Shown: piece after piece, positions 23,183-29,760 of the stretch
Layout: each line of letters begins with the position of its first letter
How positions within the stretch are numbered: the stretch's first letter is position 1
NCBI GenBank assembly: GCA_018701215.1
Contig: JABIWH010000025.1
Location: forward strand, 1-29,760
From: Rhodospirillaceae bacterium
GTDB taxonomy: Bacteria; Pseudomonadota; Alphaproteobacteria; GCA-2731375
Reading direction: 5' to 3'
Length of the DNA stretch: 29,760 nucleotides
The notes under the pieces: model-generated
The model's database searches: none
Seen by the model: only the letters and a program-made list of their open reading frames with translations
What the model was told of the DNA's origin: nothing
Position numbers and translations under genes: made by a program

Positions 23183-24463
23183 TCAGTCTCCCGACGACGC
23201 CTTGGCGCGATCGGCCGCTGATTTCTTTGCCGGGGCCTGTTCCCTGGCGGCCTCTCTCGTCATGGTCGGCTCGGACAGCCACGGCTCGACCAGGCGGTTG
23301 ACGTTGTCCAGCCCTTCCAACAGGCCCGGCACGATGACGTCCCTGGGGCGGTTCTGGTAAGGCAATTCGCGCAACGCCTTGCCCATGATCTCGGCATCCC
23401 GCTTGCCGTCATCCTCCAGCATTTTGACCAAGCCCAATTCCTGGGCCCGGCTGGCACGGATAAATTGTTCCATCCGTGGCCGGGTGCGCGGAATGATCAG
23501 GGCCCGTTTGTTGAAACTGAGGATTTCGCAAAAGGTGTTGTAGCCGCCCATGGCCACGACGCCGACGGCGTTGTCTTCCAGCTCTTCCAGCTTGGCATCG
23601 AAGGTGATGGCTTGTACCCGGCTCAGGCGGTTGGCCCGGTCAATGAATTCCGCCTGGGTCTCCGGCTGCATGAATGGTCCCAGGACGATCAGCGCCGGAT
23701 ACAGCATGCGGTCGTCGGCTTCATAGGCGCGCAGCACCCAATCGATCAGTCCTTCGCCGTCGCCGCCACCGCCCGTGGTAACCAGGACGTATGGTTCGGA
23801 GACGATTTCCGGCAGCGGCCGGGTCGATGGTTCGGTCGGCGTGCGCCGGGGCAGATAGCCGGTGTAGACCATCCGCCGGCGCACCTGGCGCGGCACTTGC
23901 AGGCCCTGCAAGGGGTCACAGACTTGCGGCAGGCCGTAAACCCAGATTTCGTCATACAGATCCCGCAGAGCGGGCATCGCGTTCTTGCGCCGCCATTCGG
24001 GTGCCAGCATGGAGGGATCGTCCATGATATCGCGTAGGCCCAGGATCAGGCGGGTGCCGCGCCGCTTCAACATGCGCAGGGTTTCTTCAATCTCGCCCCT
24101 GAGGCCCAATGGTTCCTTATCGACAATCACCATGTCGGGGGCAAAAATATCCGCCGTATGCTTGATGATTTCCGCCCGCATATGAATGGTCTGTTCGAAA
24201 TCGATGCCCAGGTTCAACGAGGTGTATTCGCCGTTGCGCAATTTGATGACGCCGGGAATACGCACGAAATCAACGCGCGAGCGAAAATCAAAGCTGCCGA
24301 TGATCGGAGAGCCGGACAGGATGAGCACGGATACGTCCGGGTACTCGCGCACCAGGGAATGGGCAATGGTACTGCACCGCCGCAGATGGCCCAGGCCCAT
24401 GGTATCGTGACTATAAATAAGGACGCGGAATCCCCGCATCCCTTGGAGCGTGCCAGTAGGCAT
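23183..24463 (-). CDS. MurG-like glycosyltransferase, first gene of the minus-strand operon
   Basis: This 426-aa GT-B-like protein opens with VLIYSHDTMGLGHLRRC (GLGH at 23-26). The second half contains YVLVTTGGGGDGEGL and GVVAMGGYNTFCEIL (GGYNT at 306-310), as in MurG/UDP-glycosyltransferase folds. The C-terminal approximately 25 residues are Lys/Ala-rich and probably disordered. The frame is open back to 24544, but the ATG at 24463 has AGGGGAGA eight bases upstream and begins just before the domain, so it is preferred. It resembles the 18911-20089 gene in its key motifs. Being first in the series, it should follow the operon promoter in the divergent gap. Confidence 0.82.
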   Translation of the reverse strand: MPTGTLQGMRGFRVLIYSHDTMGLGHLRRCSTIAHSLVREYPDVSVLILSGSPIIGSFDFRSRVDFVRIPGVIKLRNGEYTSLNLGIDFEQTIHMRAEIIKHTADIFAPDMVIVDKEPLGLRGEIEETLRMLKRRGTRLILGLRDIMDDPSMLAPEWRRKNAMPALRDLYDEIWVYGLPQVCDPLQGLQVPRQVRRRMVYTGYLPRRTPTEPSTRPLPEIVSEPYVLVTTGGGGDGEGLIDWVLRAYEADDRMLYPALIVLGPFMQPETQAEFIDRANRLSRVQAITFDAKLEELEDNAVGVVAMGGYNTFCEILSFNKRALIIPRTRPRMEQFIRASRAQELGLVKMLEDDGKRDAEIMGKALRELPYQNRPRDVIVPGLLEGLDNVNRLVEPWLSEPTMTREAAREQAPAKKSAADRAKASSGD

Positions 24464-24716
24464 GCCGCAGTTCTCCCCTGAGGCGTTTACCGCTTCATGA
24501 ATTAGTTCGGGACTATGCCATGACAGGGCGTCCACAAAAAGCAACTTTTTGATTAGACAGACATTTTTGCCCGAAGTGTTGTTTGCGTGTTACGTGCGGT
24601 TATTTCCGCGGTGGGTCTGATTTTGTATATATTTACCCTTAAGATTCCGTGCGCTAAGGTGCATTCGCCGGAGATTCGATAACTGTTTGATCGTTTGTGA
24701 GGAGCGGGCACGGCGG
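24464..24716. promoter_or_regulatory. Divergent control region between the glycan/importer operon and the exporter module
   Basis: This 253-base gap separates two oppositely oriented transcription units and must hold both promoters. The middle (24535-24650) is AT-rich compared with the flanking genes and includes TTTTGTATATATTTA at 24621-24635. No -35/-10 pair of good quality with 16-18-base spacing is evident on either strand. GAGGAG at 24699-24704 is the ribosome site for the exporter gene. A TTG at 24687 could extend that gene by ten codons. Confidence 0.4.
24472..24479 (-). promoter_or_regulatory. Ribosome binding site fixing the first glycosyltransferase start
   Basis: AGGGGAGA on the minus strand, eight bases before the ATG at 24463. 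It rules in this start over the longer open frame reaching 24544. Confidence 0.6.
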
Positions 24717-27425
24717 ATGGAAAAGACCATTTACGGATACGTCTGGCGGTTTTCCAGGCAGCAACAGGTTACCATGACCTTGATGTCGGCCGCCTCGCTG
24801 CCGTTCCTGTATTTATTTTACGAAATCCCCAAGACCATCATCAACGAGGCGTTCCAGGGCATTGGCGTCGATTTCCCCCTGAATTTGAGCGAAAAACTCA
24901 CTTTTAACGTAATGGGTCAGGACATCCCGTTGCTGGGACCGTTCGAAATGAGCCTCGATCAGGTACCTTATCTGTTTTCCTTATGTGCGCTGTTTCTTGT
25001 CCTGGTGGGTATTAATCAAGGCTTCAAATACATCATCAATGTATACAAGGGCCTGACGGGCGAACGCATGCTGCGCCGTCTGCGGTTCGAACTTTATGGC
25101 CGGGTCCTGCGCTTCCCGCTGCCAACCTTCCGCAAAATGAGCCAGGGTGAAATCATTCCCATGATCACCGCCGAGGTCGAGCCCCTGGGCGGCTTCATCG
25201 GCGATGCCTTTTCGCTACCGGCCTTTCAGGGCGGTTATCTGGCCACCATTCTGGCATTTTTGTTCATGCAGGACTGGCGCATGGCGGCGGCGGCGGTGGC
25301 GCTGTATCCGCTGCAATTATGGTTGATTCCGAAATTGCAGCGCAAGGTGAACCTGCTGGGCAAGGAACGGGTGGCGCGGGTGCGGCGCCTGTCTGACAAG
25401 ATCGGCGAGACCGTGCAAGGGGTGCAGGAAACCCATGCCCACGATACCTCCAATTTCGTGCTGACCGATTTCGCCAACCAATTGTTCTGGATCTATGGCG
25501 TGCGTGAGCGTATCTACCGGCAGAAATTCGTCATTAAGTTCCTCAACAACTCGATCCAGCAGCTGGGACCATTCGCATTCTATTCCATCGGCGGCTATTT
25601 CGTTATTCAGGGTGATCTGGAGATCGGCACCGTGATCGCCGCCATCGCGGCGCACAAGGATCTGGCCGCGCCGTGGAAGGAATTGCTCAATTACTACCAG
25701 ATGCAGGCGGATGCCTCGATCAAGTATGATCAGGTGGTCAGCCAGTTCGGCCCGGCGGGCATGCGCGGACCCGATTACCAACTGATCGAGCCCAGCAACC
25801 TTAGCCCGTTGGAGGGCGAGTTGACGGCCACCAACCTGACCCTGAACGATGATCAGGATGTCGCAGTGGTGGATGGGGTGTCGTTGCGCCTGGCGCTCGA
25901 CAAGCGCTATGCCATTGTTGGCTCGGGCGGCAGCGGCAAGGAGGAATTGACCCTGTTGCTGGCCCGTTTGCTCGACCCCGACAATGGCAATCTCAGCCTG
26001 GGCGGCGATGATGGCGCCATTTTGTCGGAGGCGGTGACGGGCCGGCGTATCACCCATGTGGGCGCCGCCGCCTTTGTCTTTGCCGGCACCATCGCGGATA
26101 ACTTGTTCCTGGGCTTGAAGCATCGCCCCCTGGTCGCGGCGGAGATGGATGGCGCAGCCGCCAGGCACCGCGATGTCTATGTCGACGAGGCCCGGCGCTC
26201 GGGCAACATCGAATACGACCCGGACGCCGATTGGATCGATTACGCCGCCGCGGGCGTTGAAGACGCCGCCGCCCTGTGCCGGGCCGGCGCCGCCGCCTTA
26301 AAGCGCATTGGCATGGATGAAGAGGTTTATCAATTCGGCCTTCGTGGCACCGTCGATCCGCAAAGCCGCGCGGATTTGGCGGAAGCTATTTTGCGGGCCA
26401 GGGCCGGCCTGCGGACCAGGATGGCCAATGACCCCGCCCTGTTGGAGTTGGTCGAAGGTTTTGCCGGCGATGCCTACAACCTGAACGCCTCGATCGGCGA
26501 GAACCTGATGTTCGGCAATCCGGTTGGTGATGCATTCGATGTGGAGCATCTAGCCGAGCATCCTTATGTGTTGGATGTTCTTGAACAGGTCGGTCTGACC
26601 GAACAGTTTCTCTCGGTGGGTTTTCAGGTTGCCTCGACCATGGTGGAGTTGTTCGCCGACCTGCCGGCGGATCACGAACTGTTCCAGCAGTTCAGTTTCA
26701 TCTCGGCCGACGAACTGCCGGATATCCAGGCCTTGTTGCAGCGCAGCGACCGGGCCAATCTGTCGGCCCTGCCCGACGAGGACCGGGCGCGTTTGATGTC
26801 GTTGCCGTTCAAATTAATTCCGGCCCGCCACCGCCTTGGTCTGGTGGACGATGACTTGCAGGACAAGGTGCTGGAGGCCCGGCGCTATTTCGCCTCGCAT
26901 CTGCCGGACGAGTTGCGCGATGCGGTGGAATTTTTCGATGCGGATAGCTACAACGCCTCGGCCAATATTCAGGACAATATCCTGTTCGGCAAGGTGGCCT
27001 ATGGCCAGGCCCAGGCGGTCGACCGCGTCGGCGCCTTGATTTCCGAAGTGGTGGAGGAGCAGGGCCTGCACGAAGCCGTGGCGGAGGTTGGTTTGAACTT
27101 CGAGGTGGGTATCGCCGGCTCGCGCCTATCGACGGCGCAGCGGCAGAAGCTGGCTCTGGCGCGGGCCTTGTTGAAACGGCCCGATATCCTGATTTTGTCC
27201 GAGTCCACCACATCCCTGGACTCGGCCGCTCAGGCCGCGATAATGGAAGCCTTGCTGGCCGATTTCGAGGGGCGCTGCTTAATCTGGTCCGTACAAAGAG
27301 CCAGCATGGCAGCCGGTTTCGACGAAATACTGGTGATGCGTCAGGGCCGTTTGATGGAACGTGGCACTTACGCCGATTTGAGTCAGAGCAATGACTATGT
27401 CAAGGAGTTGTTGGCATCGGAATAG
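24717..27425 (+). CDS. Atypical ABC exporter-like protein with large insertion in a degenerate ATPase domain
   Basis: This 902-aa protein has an N-terminal exporter-type membrane domain (about 1-345) and an NBD from about 365. Walker A is GSGGSGK at 402-408, with Glu409 where Ser/Thr is usual. The Q-loop region reads VGAAAFVFAGTIADN, without the Gln. Normal NBDs reach the signature about 50 residues later; here it comes only at 804-808 (LSTAQ), after roughly 340 extra residues. The post-Q-loop motif occurs three times: GTIADNLFLG (457-466), ASIGENLMFG (591-600) and ANIQDNILFG (749-758). Walker B has Ser828 for Asp but keeps Glu829. The D-loop is present (833-835), and the H-loop His is Gln860. 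The frame is uninterrupted. The substrate is unknown, and ATPase activity may be weak or absent. Confidence 0.85.
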   Translation: MEKTIYGYVWRFSRQQQVTMTLMSAASLPFLYLFYEIPKTIINEAFQGIGVDFPLNLSEKLTFNVMGQDIPLLGPFEMSLDQVPYLFSLCALFLVLVGINQGFKYIINVYKGLTGERMLRRLRFELYGRVLRFPLPTFRKMSQGEIIPMITAEVEPLGGFIGDAFSLPAFQGGYLATILAFLFMQDWRMAAAAVALYPLQLWLIPKLQRKVNLLGKERVARVRRLSDKIGETVQGVQETHAHDTSNFVLTDFANQLFWIYGVRERIYRQKFVIKFLNNSIQQLGPFAFYSIGGYFVIQGDLEIGTVIAAIAAHKDLAAPWKELLNYYQMQADASIKYDQVVSQFGPAGMRGPDYQLIEPSNLSPLEGELTATNLTLNDDQDVAVVDGVSLRLALDKRYAIVGSGGSGKEELTLLLARLLDPDNGNLSLGGDDGAILSEAVTGRRITHVGAAAFVFAGTIADNLFLGLKHRPLVAAEMDGAAARHRDVYVDEARRSGNIEYDPDADWIDYAAAGVEDAAALCRAGAAALKRIGMDEEVYQFGLRGTVDPQSRADLAEAILRARAGLRTRMANDPALLELVEGFAGDAYNLNASIGENLMFGNPVGDAFDVEHLAEHPYVLDVLEQVGLTEQFLSVGFQVASTMVELFADLPADHELFQQFSFISADELPDIQALLQRSDRANLSALPDEDRARLMSLPFKLIPARHRLGLVDDDLQDKVLEARRYFASHLPDELRDAVEFFDADSYNASANIQDNILFGKVAYGQAQAVDRVGALISEVVEEQGLHEAVAEVGLNFEVGIAGSRLSTAQRQKLALARALLKRPDILILSESTTSLDSAAQAAIMEALLADFEGRCLIWSVQRASMAAGFDEILVMRQGRLMERGTYADLSQSNDYVKELLASE

Positions 27426-27524
27426 CTCGTTGGAATGGATTATTGTGATGCGCGGGGGCTCGCTTTTGCGCAGGATTAAATTAGTTAGTGTCCTGGTTGG
27501 TGGGGCACGGGTCGGAGATTGGCC

Positions 27525-28001
27525 ATGAGCCTGAATGAAGAAGTTGAACTACTGCGCAGCATTCCGTTGTTCGCCAATATCGAGCCATCGAAGCTGAAGC
27601 TGTTGGCCTTTACCTCCGAGCGGCTGGCCTTTCAGGAAGGGCAGAGCCTGTTTCAACAGGGCGACATGGGTGATGCCGCCTATCTGGTGGTCGATGGCAC
27701 GGCGGACGTCATCATTGAAGGACCGGACGGCGGCAAGTTGACGGTGGCGCAAATCGGCCGCAATGCCTTCGTGGGAGAGATCGCGATCCTGTGCGATGTG
27801 CCGCGTACCGCTACCATCACCGCCACCGCGAAACTGGACACGCTGCGGATCAGCAAGGATTTGTTCTTTCGCCTGGTCAATGAGTTTCCCACCATGGCGG
27901 TGGAAATCATGCGCGAGCTGGCCCATCGTCAGGAACAGACAAACCTGCAGCTGACGGAAGCCAACCGCCGCCTGCGTGAGTTGGAGAGCAGCGGCGGCTA
28001 A
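27525..28001 (+). CDS. Cyclic-nucleotide-binding domain protein
   Basis: This 158-aa protein is essentially one CRP/PKA-type cNMP-binding domain (about 10-125) with a short helical, Gln/Glu-rich tail and no DNA-binding HTH. The phosphate-binding cassette is visible as FVGEIAILCDVPRTATITA, with G84, E85 and R94, the residues that contact ribose and phosphate. Binding of cAMP or cGMP is therefore likely. The ATG at 27525 has CGGAG seven bases upstream; a TTG at 27519 is less likely. It lies 99 bases after the exporter-like gene, which suggests it could modulate that protein. The tail could be a coiled-coil interaction segment. Confidence 0.9.
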   Translation: MSLNEEVELLRSIPLFANIEPSKLKLLAFTSERLAFQEGQSLFQQGDMGDAAYLVVDGTADVIIEGPDGGKLTVAQIGRNAFVGEIAILCDVPRTATITATAKLDTLRISKDLFFRLVNEFPTMAVEIMRELAHRQEQTNLQLTEANRRLRELESSGG

Positions 28002-28074
28002 TGGTGATGACGGCCCATCCGATGCAGCTATTTCCAGGACGGACCGTCGCCGTCCAGCCACGCAAAGTTTGCCC

Positions 28075-28581
28075 GTGAGCCGTCTCGACAGTGCTATTCG
28101 CCGGCTGCAGGCGCAACGGATCTGCCTGGATTGGGCGGTTGCCGAGATTAATGGCCGGCCCGGCCCGGTGTTGGAGTTTGGCCTGGGCAACGGCCGTACC
28201 TATGACCATTTGCGTGACCGGTTGAGCGGCGGCGATCCGGAGCGCGAAATTTTCGTCTTCGAGCGCAAGGTTGCCGCTCACCCCGACTGCGTGCCCGATG
28301 ACGCGCATCTGTTTTTGGGCGATGTCCATGACAGCATGCCGGGCGCCTTGGCTCGCATCGGCGCGCCGGCGGTGATGGCGCATTGCGATATTGGTACCGG
28401 CGACGCGGCGTTGACGGCGGCCCTGGCGGTCTTCGTGGGCTCGGCGCTGGGGCCGTTATTGGCGCCCGGCGCGGTCATTGCCGCCGATCAGCCTTTGGCT
28501 ATTCCCGGCTGCCGGCCGGTGCCCTTGCCCGCGGGCGTGGCCGAGGGCCGCTATCACCTTTTCCGCAAGGATGCCGCCTGA
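28075..28581 (+). CDS. Small class I SAM-dependent methyltransferase
   Basis: This 168-aa protein has the SAM-binding glycine motif VLEFGLGNGRTYDHL at 32-46 and an acidic strand end (IFVFERK). These are followed by LFLGDVHDSM and VMAHCDIGTGD. It lacks a large acceptor-binding extension, so the substrate is probably small or bound by a partner. The GTG at 28075 is chosen because SRLDSAIRRLQAQRICLDWA looks like a genuine amphipathic N-terminal helix. The frame is open to 27976, inside the previous gene, but that stretch is not protein-like. No good ribosome site is seen. A hairpin (GGACGG, 28037-28042, with CCGTCC, 28050-28055) lies just upstream. Confidence 0.75.
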   Translation: MSRLDSAIRRLQAQRICLDWAVAEINGRPGPVLEFGLGNGRTYDHLRDRLSGGDPEREIFVFERKVAAHPDCVPDDAHLFLGDVHDSMPGALARIGAPAVMAHCDIGTGDAALTAALAVFVGSALGPLLAPGAVIAADQPLAIPGCRPVPLPAGVAEGRYHLFRKDAA

Positions 28582-28604
28582 AGTAGTGAGAGAAACCCTA
28601 ACGT

Positions 28605-29075
28605 ATGAATGAAATGACAAGCGCGCAGGCCATCGCGCGGCTGACTAAACGCCCCCCTGTGGGTGCGACGGAGCTATTGGCGTCCGAACCGTTGGAGATT
28701 GACGCGGTTTTGGGCCGCGCCCGTATTGCCTATCTAGGCAAGCCGGAATTCTGCAATGAACACGGCTTCATACATGGCGGCTTTCTCTCCGCCATGCTGG
28801 ACGAGGTCATGGCGATCGCCGCCACGGCGCCACGGAATTTCGACTATGTGGTGCCGACGCTGGGCATGAAAACGTCGTTTCTGCAACCGGTCGAACCGGG
28901 CCGGCTGATCGCCGAAGGCAGCATCGTACAGATCAGCACGCAGGCCGGGGCACGGGCTATGGATGGGACTAGGGCGCGGGAAGTCTATTTGGCCGGCGAG
29001 CTCTTCAATGGCGCCGGCGAATTGGCCGCCACCGCCACGGCTACCGCACGCTTTCGCAAGCTACCCTGGAAATGA
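28605..29075 (+). CDS. PaaI-family hot-dog thioesterase (first of a pair)
   Basis: This 156-aa protein has the hot-dog thioesterase pattern of the PaaI/YbgC type. FCNEHGFIHGGFLSAMLDEVM at about 49-69 contains the HGG loop and the following Asp used in catalysis by PaaI. A later TSFLQPVEPGRLIAEGSIV strand pair completes the fold. Such enzymes hydrolyse acyl-CoA thioesters. It starts 23 bases after the methyltransferase stop and overlaps the second thioesterase as ATGA. The acyl substrate is not known. Confidence 0.87.
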   Translation: MNEMTSAQAIARLTKRPPVGATELLASEPLEIDAVLGRARIAYLGKPEFCNEHGFIHGGFLSAMLDEVMAIAATAPRNFDYVVPTLGMKTSFLQPVEPGRLIAEGSIVQISTQAGARAMDGTRAREVYLAGELFNGAGELAATATATARFRKLPWK

Positions 29076-29539
29076 GCCCGCCCGGCGCAAATGACCTTGC
29101 TTTGCAACACCAGCAACACCAGCAACGGCAGCAGCGGCGCGACCGTGGCCCCGTCGCCGAACTTCTGGGGCACCGCTTGTTGGCGATCGATCGGGCGGCG
29201 TCGGCCATCGATGCGGAATTCCGGGCCCAGGCGCATTTTTTCAATCCCATGGGCGTGATGCAGGGTGGTTTCACCATGGCGATGTTGGAACAGGCCCTGC
29301 TTGATGCCGTCGTGGCCTTGATGGGCGAACCTTGCCGCGCAACGACGCTGGAAATGCAGTGTAATTTCCTTGCGGGCATTGGCCCCGGCGTGCTGCGCTG
29401 CCGGGCTAGCCTGGTACGCCAGGGCCGTTCCACGGCATTTCTCGAGGCCCGCCTGTTTGACAGCGGCGGCACATTGGCGGCCACAGCGACGTCAGTGGTG
29501 GCGGTTTCGCAGGCGGGGAATGGTCAGGGAGGCCAATGA
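29072..29539 (+). CDS. PaaI-family hot-dog protein with altered active site (second of a pair)
   Basis: This 155-aa hot-dog-fold protein is coupled to the preceding one by ATGA. It aligns in fold (FNPMGVMQGGFTMAMLEQAL, TTLEMQCNFLAGIGPG), but the HGG loop reads QGG and the Asp is replaced by Glu. A Q loop is not rare in this group, but the Glu is less usual, so activity may differ. The N-terminal approximately 30 residues are low-complexity (HQQHQQRQQRRDR), encoded by a short 9-bp tandem repeat. The pair could form a heterodimer. The start may be later, but no other ATG precedes the domain. Confidence 0.82.
   Translation: MSPPGANDLALQHQQHQQRQQRRDRGPVAELLGHRLLAIDRAASAIDAEFRAQAHFFNPMGVMQGGFTMAMLEQALLDAVVALMGEPCRATTLEMQCNFLAGIGPGVLRCRASLVRQGRSTAFLEARLFDSGGTLAATATSVVAVSQAGNGQGGQ
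29105..29131 (+). repeat. 9-bp tandem repeat coding for a Gln-rich tail
   Basis: CAACACCAG occurs twice in a row (29105-29122), followed by a diverged copy CAACGGCAG (29123-29131). It lies near the 5' end of the second thioesterase gene and codes for QHQ-QHQ-QRQ. The array could change length by slippage without breaking the frame. Confidence 0.7.
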
Positions 29540-29595
29540 CCCGGTGTTTATTGGCGGTTGGTCGGTTGTTTTTTGCCCTTCCGCCGCCGTGACGC

Positions 29596-29624
29596 TGGAC
29601 AGGCAATTCAAATTCCACTATGAA
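29596..29624 (+). promoter_or_regulatory. Candidate sigma-70 promoter for tRNA-Phe
   Basis: TGGACA (29596-29601), a 17-base spacer and TATGAA (29619-29624) give a good match to a housekeeping promoter. Transcription would begin about 50 bases before the tRNA. It lies in the 143-base gap after the thioesterase pair. Nothing else recognisable lies between 29540 and 29595. Confidence 0.45.
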
Positions 29625-29636
29625 CCCCAACGTCTC

Positions 29637-29653
29637 CGGGCGTTAATCGCCCG
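29637..29653 (+). other. GC-rich hairpin in the tRNA leader
   Basis: CGGGCG-TTAAT-CGCCCG, a perfect 6-bp stem between the candidate promoter and the tRNA. It may be a processing element or a weak terminator of the upstream operon. There is no T-tract. Confidence 0.35.
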
Positions 29654-29682
29654 CCGGGCCCCGTTCATCGGATGCCCCGGAT

Positions 29683-29758
<76 letters not shown>

Positions 29759-29760
29759 CT

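Noticed and set aside
24464..24544. Extended start for the first glycosyltransferase
   Set aside because: The ATG at 24463 has a strong, correctly spaced ribosome site and lies right before the conserved domain.
24717..27425. The exporter-like gene as two fused or frameshifted genes
   Set aside because: The frame is continuous for 902 codons, only one Walker A and one Walker B region are present, and the extra part is made of repeated versions of the same NBD segment.

Overview
The window is GC-rich, densely packed bacterial DNA. Its gene content suggests an alphaproteobacterium, possibly of the Rhodospirillales: LutABC, a PAS_5-type protein, an MFE-2-like SDR, DUF1028, and a peptide ABC importer with a double-NBD ATPase. 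This placement is an inference from gene families, since there is no rRNA or other phylogenetic marker except one tRNA. I see no transposase, integrase, phage gene or CRISPR array.

Layout. (1) 175-5486, plus strand: a lactate-oxidation operon (lutA, lutB, lutC) runs with tiny gaps or overlaps into an Smr-domain protein, a GFA/CENP-V-like zinc protein, an XRE regulator and an arylformamidase-like hydrolase. (2) 5686-8902, plus strand: an MBL-fold hydrolase, a Methyltransf_24-like methyltransferase and a six-TM class III nucleotide cyclase. A candidate promoter containing a perfect inverted repeat lies before the MBL gene. (3) 9056-10922: an SDR dehydrogenase (minus) divergent from a DUF1028 protein (plus). 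(4) 24463 down to 10919, minus strand: twelve genes packed end to end. They encode four glycosyltransferases (two MurG-like, two GT4-like), a histidine phosphatase, a NodB-like deacetylase, a small PH-like membrane protein, a complete dipeptide/oligopeptide-type ABC importer (double ATPase, binding protein, two permeases) and a PAS protein. Most junctions are ATGA, TGATG, TAATG or zero-spacing, implying one translationally coupled unit. (5) 24717-29539, plus strand, divergent from (4): an unusual 902-aa ABC exporter-like protein, a cyclic-nucleotide-binding protein, a small SAM methyltransferase and two hot-dog thioesterase-fold proteins. (6) tRNA-Phe(GAA) closes the window.

The strongest candidate for an undescribed system is the divergent pair (4)+(5). 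The exporter-like protein has an insertion of roughly 340 residues inside its nucleotide-binding domain. The motif that normally follows the Q-loop occurs three times, and the Walker A Ser/Thr, Q-loop Gln, Walker B Asp, signature and H-loop His are all altered. With its neighbouring cNMP-binding protein and the opposing glycan/peptide-transport operon, it may belong to a cyclic-nucleotide-tuned envelope or glycoconjugate system. That functional link is inference; the gene architecture and altered motifs are seen directly.
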